Assembly: GCA_964293585.1 (NCBI GenBank)
Contig: CAXYYS010000003.1
Location: 1 to 64,000 of the forward strand
From: JAKVKY01 sp964293585
GTDB taxonomy: Bacteria > Bacillota > Negativicutes > Acidaminococcales > Acidaminococcaceae
Reading direction: 5' to 3'
Length of the DNA: 64,000 nucleotides
Shown here: piece by piece, positions 50,942 through 58,592 of the stretch
How the letters are laid out: every line of letters starts with the position of its first letter
How positions within the stretch are numbered: the stretch's first letter is position 1
Made by a program: the position numbers and the translations under genes
The notes under the pieces: generated by a model
The model's database searches: none
What the model saw: the letters and a program-made list of their open reading frames with translations, nothing else
What the model was told of the DNA's origin: nothing

Positions 50942-52444
50942 ATGACAAAAATAAAATATTTGAGAATCTTACTGGCAGGAGCATTGTTGGCAATACCGGT
51001 TACGACTGGTGCTGCGCGTATAGAGCAACCGTGTCTGGAACAAAGTTTTGGTAACTGTACTACTTTAATGGCGCATGGTAAGGCAGCTCAGGGAGGCGGT
51101 CTTATCTTAGCCAAGAATAGGGACCAGTCCTATATGACGCCTTCTACTGTCATGGTACAGCCGCATAAGAAGTATGCTGCCGGTACCAGTGTGAATACTG
51201 TTACTATTAGTATTCCTCAAGTAGAGGAAACCTACGGTTTTACCGGATCCGGTTCGGCAGGGGCCTTTGGTGTAGCATTTGGCATTAATGAAAAGAAGGT
51301 AGTGGTAGCAAGCAACGATTCCAATAGCCGGGATGAGCTGACTTATGAGCAGGGCCTTTCGGATAATGACTTAGTACGTTTAATCCTGGAGCGTGCCTCC
51401 ACAGCCAAAGAAGGACTGGAGATTGCCATAAAGATGACGGAGACTTATGGGCAGGGTTATCACGGTGAAACTTATGAAATTGGCGATGCTGAGGGAATCT
51501 GGGTTATAGAAACAACAGGGAAGCGCTGGGCGGCTAAACATTATGCAGATACAGTACTTGCCAGAGCTAATCAGTATGAGCTGACGGATGATTATGATTT
51601 ATGTTCGGCAGATATGGTTACTTTTGCACAAAAAATGGGCTGGGTACAAGATGTTAAACCTAATGGACGCATAAACTTTAGGTTAGCTTATGGCGGCAAC
51701 AAGCTCAACGCCTTAAAAGAAGAACCACTTAAGCAGCGGGTTGCTTCAGCTACCTTGTATGAAAGCAATAAACGTCATGCTCGCGCCGAGGAGCTGCTTA
51801 AAGCAGCCCTGCACAAGAAGAATTATGTGTCGGTTGGAGATATGACAGGTTTCTTACGAGATCATTATGATACCTATCAATTACCTAGCGGTAAAATTGT
51901 AGATCTAAAACAAGTACCTTTTTATGCTTCTGAATATGGAGCTACATACGCGAGGGAAGCAGTGTATACCAAGCCTCAGGCAGATACCCAAACTGTACCA
52001 TTATATGTGCAGAGTATCTGTGCTCATGGCATACAAACTAATGCAACAACGTCTGCAGCTGTGTTGATAGCACAAGAACAAAAACCTGCCATGATGCTTT
52101 GCAGCATAGGAACACCCTGTACCGGCATTTTCGTTCCTTTCTTTCCATTACAAACTAAGGTAGAAGAGCATTACGCCGGTACGGCACTGACAAATACGGC
52201 TATTGCCACGAATTTGCTTCTAATCGGTTCTCATGGGAGAATGGCACATATCGTACAAGACCTGCTGCATCCGACAGAAAATGAAGTGTTAAATGAAGTA
52301 CAGGGACTAGCGGACGGAGCTGCGCCTGAAGATTTAACAACACTTTCTCAAAAATGGGCAGCCAAAGCTTATGGACTCACGGAAGAGGCACATACCAGAC
52401 TGCAAAAAAGGATGGAGGAGATTTTTGCTCACCGGCATAGTTAA
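50942..52444 (+). CDS. Secreted C69-family (Ntn-hydrolase) dipeptidase-like protein
   Basis: A 500-residue exported protein with a signal peptide (residues 1-24, ending TTGAAR). The mature part has the C69 pattern: NCTTLMAHGKAAQGGGLILA then KNRDQS, where the Cys at about residue 38 would become the N-terminal nucleophile after self-processing. Further matches are EGIWVIETTGKRWAAK near 188 and RANQYEL near 205. The family includes dipeptidase A and related amide hydrolases, so it probably cleaves peptide or amide bonds outside the cytoplasm. The ATG at 50942 follows AAGGTGAT. It is the third gene of the MATE unit, with no clear terminator after it. Confidence 0.83.
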   Translation: MTKIKYLRILLAGALLAIPVTTGAARIEQPCLEQSFGNCTTLMAHGKAAQGGGLILAKNRDQSYMTPSTVMVQPHKKYAAGTSVNTVTISIPQVEETYGFTGSGSAGAFGVAFGINEKKVVVASNDSNSRDELTYEQGLSDNDLVRLILERASTAKEGLEIAIKMTETYGQGYHGETYEIGDAEGIWVIETTGKRWAAKHYADTVLARANQYELTDDYDLCSADMVTFAQKMGWVQDVKPNGRINFRLAYGGNKLNALKEEPLKQRVASATLYESNKRHARAEELLKAALHKKNYVSVGDMTGFLRDHYDTYQLPSGKIVDLKQVPFYASEYGATYAREAVYTKPQADTQTVPLYVQSICAHGIQTNATTSAAVLIAQEQKPAMMLCSIGTPCTGIFVPFFPLQTKVEEHYAGTALTNTAIATNLLLIGSHGRMAHIVQDLLHPTENEVLNEVQGLADGAAPEDLTTLSQKWAAKAYGLTEEAHTRLQKRMEEIFAHRHS

Positions 52445-52573
52445 TTTTTATGTATAGTTCTGAGCTAATATTTTTAGCTGTGCAACACACCGGAAATTAG
52501 TACAAAAGTTAAGGGTGATTTGGTGCTGGATGCGGATAATAAAGGCTTTCTGTTGGGAAAAATACAAAACCCC

Positions 52574-52602
52574 TTGCCAAGATAAATAAAATAAGCTATA
52601 AT
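52574..52602 (+). promoter_or_regulatory. Promoter for tRNA-Ser(GCU)
   Basis: TTGCCA (52574-52579), 17-base spacer, TATAAT (52597-52602), ending 17 bases before the tRNA. The preceding 130 bases after the C69 gene show no other feature. Confidence 0.85.
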
Positions 52603-52619
52603 AACTGAGTAAGTCTAAC

Positions 52620-52710
52620 GGAGTGGTACCCAAGTGGCTGAAGGGGACGGTTTGCTAAATCGTTAGGGGTGTTAAAGCCCGCCAGAGTTCAAATCTCTGC
52701 CACTCCGCCA
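52620..52710 (+). tRNA. tRNA-Ser, anticodon GCU
   Basis: A 91-base class II tRNA. The acceptor stem GGAGTGG pairs with CCACTCC, followed by G and encoded CCA. The anticodon loop TTGCTAA gives anticodon GCT at 52654-52656, reading AGC and AGU serine codons. The variable arm (GTTAGGGGTGTTAAAGC region) and T loop GTTCAAATC are present. A decayed copy of this gene plus terminator lies at about 61430-61567. Confidence 0.97.
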
Positions 52711-52722
52711 ATTTAGAAGCAT

Positions 52723-52759
52723 AACGAGGTTTAGGAAAAATCCTAAGCCTCGTTTTTTT
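52723..52759 (+). terminator. Intrinsic terminator of tRNA-Ser(GCU)
   Basis: A 14-bp stem (AACGAGGTTTAGGA at 52723-52736 with TCCTAAGCCTCGTT at 52741-52754, one G-T pair) with an AAAA loop and seven T. Nearly the same hairpin recurs at 61533-61567. Confidence 0.93.
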
Positions 52760-52787
52760 GTACAATATCTGTCATAAGGTATTGTGT

Positions 52788-54170
52788 TTATTTTTGCATA
52801 AGCGTATTGATGGCATCGGCTAAGGCTTCTGCTTTGGCACCGATAACTACCTGGGCTATGCCTTTCTTCTTGATGATACCTCTGGCCCCTAGTCGCTTGA
52901 GTGCAGCTTCATCAATCTGGTTGTTGTCAACAGTCTCCAGACGTAAGCGTGTGATACAGGCACTGACATGCTTCAGGTTTTGTTTACCACCCAGGGCTGC
53001 TAATACAGAAACAGCCCATGCTGTAGTGTTACCTTGTACTGGGGCAGCACCGGTGTCAGCCAGGCTGATACGCCCTGGAGTGCTCAGGTTGAAGTGGCGA
53101 ATGGCCCAAGTAAACAGGAAGTAATAGCTGGCGGCAAAAATCAGGCCGACAGGTATGATTAAGATTGGTTTTGTGGCAAGTCCCCAGTTCAGCACGTAAT
53201 CAATAAAACCGGCAGAAAAACCAAAACCGTGCAGGATACCCAGTTCGTAGGCAGCAGCCATGGCACAACCTGTCAAGAAGGCATGAAGCCCGTAGAGAAA
53301 AGGTGACAGGAACATGAACATGAATTCTAGTGGTTCCGTAATGCCGGTCAGGAAGGACGTAAAAGCCACAGAGGCCAGCATACCGGCTATGGCTTTACGA
53401 TTTTCCGGTCTGGCGCAGCGGTACATAGCCAAGACCGCGGCAGGCAGACCGAACATCATCATCAAATAGAAACCAGCCATAAAGATGCCGGCGGTAGGGT
53501 CTCCGGCAAAAAAACGGTTGAGATCGCCGGTGACAATCTTGCCGGTGGTTGTAGTATATTCGCCAAATACGAACCAGATGAAACTGTTCAGGATATGGTG
53601 CAATCCTAAAGGGATGAGCAATCGATTCAAGATACCGTAAAGGAAAACACCCAGAGCACCGGCGCCGATAATCCAGCTTCCTGCGGCCTGGATGATTGTC
53701 TGACAAGGCCCCCAGATCAGGCTAAAGATACCGGCCAGTATAATCGCGATAAGCGCGGTGACAATGGGTACAAACCGGCGACCGGCAAAGAAACCCAAAA
53801 ATTGCGGCAGTTGGACGGAGTGGAACCGGTTATACGCTACGCCGGCCGTGACTCCGCAGATGATTCCGGCTAACACGCTCATGTTCAGCTTAGGATCGAT
53901 GGCTTTCATGCCGGCAGTCATGACCAGGTAGCCGATTGCACCGGACAAGCCTGCGGCGCCGTTATTATCTTTAGCAATGCCGCAGCCGATGCCGATGGCA
54001 AAAATCAGGGCCAGATTATCGAAAACAGCGCCACCGGCCTTAGTGATAAATGGAATATTGAAAACATCCGGCGCGCCTAATCTGAGCAATAAGGCCGCTG
54101 CAGGCAGAACGGCGATAGGCAGCATTAACGCTCTGCCCAGCGTTTGTAGTTTCGCTAATCCAAAATTCAT
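52788..54170 (-). CDS. nagE: PTS N-acetylglucosamine/glucose-type EIICB permease
   Basis: Phosphotransferase permease that imports and phosphorylates a hexose, most likely N-acetylglucosamine. The 460-residue protein has an EIIC domain (about 1-350) starting LAKLQTLGRALMLPIAVLPA, with ILNRLLIPLGLHHILNS and GITEPLEFMFMFLSPFLYGL, and an EIIB domain (about 385-460) with the phosphorylated cysteine in HVSACITRLRLETVDNNQ. No EIIA domain is attached, so phosphate must come from a separate EIIA. LPLGLHH with NSFIWFVFGEY is closer to NagE than PtsG as I recall. It has its own promoter and ends just before the tRNA-Ser(GCU) terminator, to which it is convergent. Confidence 0.88.
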   Translation of the reverse strand: MNFGLAKLQTLGRALMLPIAVLPAAALLLRLGAPDVFNIPFITKAGGAVFDNLALIFAIGIGCGIAKDNNGAAGLSGAIGYLVMTAGMKAIDPKLNMSVLAGIICGVTAGVAYNRFHSVQLPQFLGFFAGRRFVPIVTALIAIILAGIFSLIWGPCQTIIQAAGSWIIGAGALGVFLYGILNRLLIPLGLHHILNSFIWFVFGEYTTTTGKIVTGDLNRFFAGDPTAGIFMAGFYLMMMFGLPAAVLAMYRCARPENRKAIAGMLASVAFTSFLTGITEPLEFMFMFLSPFLYGLHAFLTGCAMAAAYELGILHGFGFSAGFIDYVLNWGLATKPILIIPVGLIFAASYYFLFTWAIRHFNLSTPGRISLADTGAAPVQGNTTAWAVSVLAALGGKQNLKHVSACITRLRLETVDNNQIDEAALKRLGARGIIKKKGIAQVVIGAKAEALADAINTLMQK

Positions 54171-54530
54171 AATACTAAACCCACCATTTCCTCAAGGCAG
54201 AGTTGCGCCTTGATATTGATTAAAAGGTAAAACGTATCCCGGCAATTTTTTTAATTATACTTGAAATAATGCCTGTCTGCAATAACGAGGGGAAAAATCA
54301 GACAGTGCTTGCGGGTCTGGAAAAATATGGTGATTAATGATGATCTTTATAAGTTGCTGAAAAAATTTCTTGCTGAATAAAAGTATTATAGCTAAATTCT
54401 CCAATTTCATATTGCTTCTCCACGGGTCTGGCAGCTCATAATTCGCTTTCCTACCGCCGGGTCCGTTTTTTATTTTAAGCTATTATATTGCGGGGGAGTG
54501 CATACGGTAAAGAAAAGTGAAGAAGACCAT
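54171..54530. other. 360-base intergenic stretch between nagE and the lysR gene
   Basis: No gene is supported here. On the minus strand it holds the nagE promoter and, next to the nagE start, a 7-bp hairpin (TCAAGGC at 54192-54198 with GCCTTGA at 54207-54213) whose role is unclear. Two copies of CGGGTCTGG occur near 54309 and 54422. The rest is AT-rich and featureless to the eye. Confidence 0.6.
54254..54282 (-). promoter_or_regulatory. Promoter for nagE (minus strand)
   Basis: Read on the minus strand: TTGCAG (54282-54277), 17-base spacer, TATAAT (54259-54254), about 84 bases before the nagE ATG. Confidence 0.75.
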
Positions 54531-55409
54531 CTAATCATCTGGATATTTAGATTTTACAAACTGAATAAATTTTTGCATGGAAGGATAGCGGGATTTATCC
54601 CGTGCCCAGACAAGATTGATATATGCTGCCGGAAACTGATTGATACGGATTGGAACAATATCTGTCTCCTCGGCGGCAAATTCTTCCGAAAGAAAGCCGG
54701 CCGCAACATGCGAGCGAATATATTCCAGGATAGTAAATACCTGGTTGGTCTGGTGAAGTACAAAGGGACGGATGCCGTTAAGATTGAACATACGTCTGAT
54801 ATATTTAGTCTGACCAAAATGATCCGAGAAGAGAACCAGCGGCACCTGTGCCAATTCGCAGAGGTCAAGCGTTTTTCTTGCGGCCAGAGGACTGTCCTTA
54901 GGGACAAAAAGCTCCAGATGGCTCTCTTTCAGAATATAGTATTTGTAATGTTCTTCGGGAAGATGGTTGGTAACACATAAGGCAAAGTCAATCTCGTGGT
55001 GGTCTAGCAGATTATACAGGACAGATGCTGTCTCTTCGGTAATCTGGATTTCGATATCAGGAAATGCTTTCAGAAAATCCCTATGCAGGCGCGGAAATAC
55101 AGTGTTACCGCACATTGGGACAACGCCAATCTTCAAAATGGATTTGCTACAGGCAAGAGAATGGACAGTCGTATCAAGCTCATTGAAATGTTCCATAAAC
55201 TTTTGAGCGCTTTCCAGCAAAATTTCCCCTTCTTTGGTAATAACTATATTGTTGTAATTGCGCTCAAACAGGGCTACACCACATTCTTCTTCCAGTTCCC
55301 GCATAGATTTTGAGATGCCGGGTTGAGAAATATGCAATTCTGCCGCTGCTTTGGAGAAATTTTGGTGTTTACATACGGCAATAAAATATTCCACCTGCGT
55401 TATCGTCAT
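54531..55409 (-). CDS. LysR-family transcriptional regulator (MleR-like position)
   Basis: A 292-residue LysR-type regulator. The N-terminal winged helix-turn-helix is clear (MTITQVEYFIAVCKHQNFSK, AAAELHISQPGISKSMRELE), followed by a linker helix and a two-lobed effector domain (KIGVVPMCGNTVFPRLHRDF near residue 90). It is transcribed away from a malolactic enzyme gene, with 191 bases between the starts. By analogy with MleR of lactic acid bacteria, it probably activates that enzyme in response to malate; this is inference from position. The ATG at 55409 follows AAGGTAGG. The shared intergenic region has AT-rich -10-like boxes on both strands but no clear operator. Confidence 0.9.
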   Translation of the reverse strand: MTITQVEYFIAVCKHQNFSKAAAELHISQPGISKSMRELEEECGVALFERNYNNIVITKEGEILLESAQKFMEHFNELDTTVHSLACSKSILKIGVVPMCGNTVFPRLHRDFLKAFPDIEIQITEETASVLYNLLDHHEIDFALCVTNHLPEEHYKYYILKESHLELFVPKDSPLAARKTLDLCELAQVPLVLFSDHFGQTKYIRRMFNLNGIRPFVLHQTNQVFTILEYIRSHVAAGFLSEEFAAEETDIVPIRINQFPAAYINLVWARDKSRYPSMQKFIQFVKSKYPDD

Positions 55410-55600
55410 GTTCCTACCTTCTTCTAGTCATTATTTGAACTACCAACAAGAGATTTTTTCTGTGCTTATTATAACAAAAAGTTTGGGTGGTAAACAACTA
55501 TGTATTTCACAAAAATAATATTTTAACCTATATTTACATTAGTAATCTAGGTAGTCAACATAAAGCAACTATTGGAAATGCAGAAGGAAGGAAAAACATT

Positions 55601-57235
55601 ATGAAAAAAGGTTATGAACTGTTGAATGATCCGTTTTTGAATAAAGGTACTGCCTTTACCGAGGAAGAACGGGAAAAATATGATTTGATAGGCATTCTTC
55701 CTCCTACGGTACAGACGCTGGATTTGCAGGCGCAACAGGCGTATGAAAATGTTGAGAAGAAACCTGACGTAAGTGAGAAACGTCATTATTTGATGAATAT
55801 TTTCAGTCGTAACCGTACGCTGTTTTTCTATTTATTCTCTCAACATGTCAAGGAATTTATGCCGATTGTTTATGACCCAGGTATTGCAGAGAGCATTCGC
55901 CATTACAACGAATTTTTTATCACACCGCAAAACGCTGCCTATCTGACAGTTAATCATCCGGAGCAGATGGAAAAGACCATCTTTAATGCCGCTGAAAACA
56001 GAAATATTGAACTGATTGTCGTCACTGATGCGGAAGCAATTCTGGGAATTGGTGACTGGGGAACTAATGGTGTCAGTATTGCTACCGGTAAGCTGATGGT
56101 CTATACTGCAGCTGCGGGAATTGACCCGGCCAAAGTACTCCCTGTGGTTATTGATTCCGGTACCGCAAGACAAAGCCTGCTCGATAACCCGCTTTATCTT
56201 GGGCTGCATCACAGCAGGATTAAAGGAAGTGTTTACTATAACTTTATTGATCAGTTCGTAGAACTGGTTGAAAGACTCTTTCCGCATCTATATCTGCACT
56301 TTGAGGATTTTGGCAGGGACAATGCTGCTAACCTTTTGCATAAATATGTCCATAAGTATCCTGTTTTTAATGATGATATTGAAGGTACCGGTATTATAAC
56401 TCTTGCGGGAATTCTAGGTAGCTTGAATATTTCTCATGAAAAGCTTAGCGAACAAAGATATATGTGCTTTGGCGCTGGTACAGCCGGCTGTGGTATTGTG
56501 AAAAGAATCTACCAGGAAATGCTTGATCAGGGTTTACCTGCCAACGAAGCCCAAAAGCGGTTTTATCTGGTGGACAAGCAGGGATTGCTGTTCGATGACA
56601 TGGATAATTTGACTCCTGAGCAAAGACCTTTTGCAAGAAAGAGAAATGAATTTGCAAATGCTAAAGAACTTATAACCTTGGAAGCGGCCGTAAAAGCAAT
56701 TCATCCTACAATTTTAGTCGGTACTTCGACACAAGGTGGAACCTTTACGAAGGCGATTGTAACCGAAATGGCATCACATACCAAGCGCCCGATTATTTTC
56801 CCGTTAAGCAATCCTACTGAGCTTGCAGAGGCAAAGGCTGAAGACCTTATTAACTGGACAGACGGCCGCGCCCTGGTAGCTACAGGAATTCCCTCCGCAC
56901 CGGTAAAATACAACGGGACTACCTATGAAATTGGTCAGGCCAACAATGCGCTTATTTACCCCGGCATCGGACTTGGCGTTACAGCATCAAGGTCTAAATT
57001 ACTGACCGACCGCATGATTTCTGTGGCCGCACATTCCATTGGCGGCATTGTGGATGCTGATGTCTCTGGTGCCGCTGTCCTTCCCCCTGTTTCCAGGTTG
57101 ACGGAATTCTCTGAAACTGTTGCTGCCGCTGTTGCCGGCGAAGCTGTAGCAGAGGGCTTAAACCGAGTACAAATCACAGATCCACTGGCATGTGTTAAAG
57201 CGCAGAAATGGATTCCAGCTTATCATAAAAATTGA
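55601..57235 (+). CDS. mleA: Malolactic enzyme (malic enzyme family)
   Basis: Converts L-malate to L-lactate and CO2 (or malate to pyruvate if it acts as a plain malic enzyme), using NAD and Mn2+. The 544-residue protein begins GYELLNDPFLNKGTAFTEEE, a start shared with malolactic enzymes of lactic acid bacteria as I remember them, and contains FMPIVYDPGIAESIRHYNE, VVTDAEAILGIGDWGTNGVS, HFEDFGRDNA, FNDDIEGTGIITLAGILG, FGAGTAGCGI for NAD, and FPLSNPTELAEAKAEDLINW. ATG 55601 follows AGAAGGAAGG; the frame is open to 55487 but that part lacks family sequence. Malolactic conversion usually supports acid tolerance and energy by malate/lactate exchange; no malate carrier is adjacent. Confidence 0.9.
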   Translation: MKKGYELLNDPFLNKGTAFTEEEREKYDLIGILPPTVQTLDLQAQQAYENVEKKPDVSEKRHYLMNIFSRNRTLFFYLFSQHVKEFMPIVYDPGIAESIRHYNEFFITPQNAAYLTVNHPEQMEKTIFNAAENRNIELIVVTDAEAILGIGDWGTNGVSIATGKLMVYTAAAGIDPAKVLPVVIDSGTARQSLLDNPLYLGLHHSRIKGSVYYNFIDQFVELVERLFPHLYLHFEDFGRDNAANLLHKYVHKYPVFNDDIEGTGIITLAGILGSLNISHEKLSEQRYMCFGAGTAGCGIVKRIYQEMLDQGLPANEAQKRFYLVDKQGLLFDDMDNLTPEQRPFARKRNEFANAKELITLEAAVKAIHPTILVGTSTQGGTFTKAIVTEMASHTKRPIIFPLSNPTELAEAKAEDLINWTDGRALVATGIPSAPVKYNGTTYEIGQANNALIYPGIGLGVTASRSKLLTDRMISVAAHSIGGIVDADVSGAAVLPPVSRLTEFSETVAAAVAGEAVAEGLNRVQITDPLACVKAQKWIPAYHKN

Positions 57236-57290
57236 ATACCGCACGCTCAAATATTGAGATGCATGTATAAAATACAGAAGATCAATAGAC

Positions 57291-57344
57291 AAAAACACCG
57301 TCTTCAGAATGGTTTGAATTACCATTTTGGAGCCGGTGTTTTTT
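57291..57344 (+). terminator. Intrinsic terminator after the malolactic enzyme
   Basis: AAAAACACCG (57291-57300) pairs with CGGTGTTTTT (57334-57343), with an inner stem AATGGT/ACCATT (57308-57313, 57321-57326), and ends in a T run. The long stem is also nearly symmetric on the other strand. Confidence 0.85.
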
Positions 57345-57528
57345 GCGACTTAAAAGCTTTGCTTTGTTGCATATTTTTATGAAGCTACCAGAGTAAAGAT
57401 TTTTCTTCCTCATCGGTTCTATAGTTTTATCAATCCTATATTTTTTTCCCCAGGAATTTATAGTATTATATAATTATAACAGTGCATACACTGAAATAAA
57501 GAACGACCCCTAAGAGGAGGTAACTACT

Positions 57529-58524
57529 TTGCTGCTTTTATCGCTGAGCCTGGCCTTGTTGCTCCTGGGATTCGTGATCCCAATGGGACTGGCGGTGACT
57601 GGTTATAAGTTGTTTTTTGCCAGGGAACAGGGACGGGAGCCGCTGCTTAGGACAATAGAAGAATTCCCCGGCCTGCAGGTAGACAGATTTACCTTCAGTT
57701 CTGATCAAGGACAGAAACTGGCTGGCTACAAGTATACCAGAGCAGGCTTGCAGCCCCAGGGTGTAGTTATTTTTTCTCAGGGACTGGGACTGGGTGGACA
57801 CTGCTACTATATGGCGCTGGCGGCTTATTTTACTGCACACGGTATTTTGTTTTTAACCTATGATGCTACCGGTACAGATAACAGCGAAGGCCAAAACTGC
57901 GTCGGCCTGGAACAGGGAGTTCTTGACCTGGGCAGGGTTATTGATTACGCACATAACGACCCCGAGCTAGGACGCTATCCTATAACTTTACTGGGACACA
58001 GTTGGGGCGCCTACTGCGTCTGCGCGGTGCTCAAGCTGCATCCGGAGGTCAAGGCGGTAGCGGCGGTATCCGGCTTTAACCAGCCTTCCCTGCTTTTGCG
58101 TCATGCTTTCAGTGACATAGCGGGTGGAATATTTTCTTTATTCGTGTCTTATATGGGACTGATAGAAAAATTCAAGTTCGGTCCTTACGCTGATGTGACG
58201 GCGCTGGAAGGTTTCGCTGCTTCTCAGGCAAATGTCCTGATTATTCACAGCCGTGATGATGCCAATGTGCCCCTCGCTCAAGGCTATGATCAATATTATG
58301 CGCGCTATCAGGCAGATCCACGTTTTCACTTTAAGTTGTACGAGGACCGGGGACATCTCTTTATCTTTTATACGGATGCAGCCAGGGCTTATACACACAA
58401 GTATGTGACGGAGGCCAATGCAGTTTTGACAGAGTATGGTCAGACACATGTTTTTGACAAAAAGGTTGGCTTCGAAACGGACGAAGAGTTTTTGGCAGGC
58501 ATCCTGGAATTTTATCAGTCTTAA
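57529..58524 (+). CDS. Alpha/beta hydrolase with N-terminal membrane anchor
   Basis: A 331-residue protein with an N-terminal hydrophobic helix (residues 1-25, LLLSLSLALLLLGFVIPMGL) and an alpha/beta-hydrolase domain. The nucleophile elbow is GHSWGAY near residue 160, the acid is in HSRDDANVP near 243, and the histidine is in DRGHLFIFY near 275. FSQGLGLGGHCYYMALAAYF forms the oxyanion-hole region. Substrate is unknown; esterase or peptidase-like activity is likely. The start is TTG at 57529, 8 bases after AGAGGAGG. A TATAAT at 57469-57474 is a possible promoter element, but its -35 is poor. Confidence 0.85.
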   Translation: MLLLSLSLALLLLGFVIPMGLAVTGYKLFFAREQGREPLLRTIEEFPGLQVDRFTFSSDQGQKLAGYKYTRAGLQPQGVVIFSQGLGLGGHCYYMALAAYFTAHGILFLTYDATGTDNSEGQNCVGLEQGVLDLGRVIDYAHNDPELGRYPITLLGHSWGAYCVCAVLKLHPEVKAVAAVSGFNQPSLLLRHAFSDIAGGIFSLFVSYMGLIEKFKFGPYADVTALEGFAASQANVLIIHSRDDANVPLAQGYDQYYARYQADPRFHFKLYEDRGHLFIFYTDAARAYTHKYVTEANAVLTEYGQTHVFDKKVGFETDEEFLAGILEFYQS

Positions 58525-58526
58525 TT

Positions 58527-58554
58527 TTGTAGTTTTCCAATTTTATTGTATAAT
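58527..58554 (+). promoter_or_regulatory. Probable promoter for the BvgS-like kinase
   Basis: TTGTAG (58527-58532), 16-base spacer, TATAAT (58549-58554), lying between the hydrolase stop and the kinase start at 58593. Confidence 0.65.
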
Positions 58555-58592
58555 AAAACTAGAATAGTTATCTTGGTGGAGGGGCAACATAA

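Noticed and set aside
54498..54980. Plus-strand frame of 160 codons overlapping the LysR gene
   Set aside because: Antisense to a clear LysR regulator; no ribosome-binding site or family pattern.
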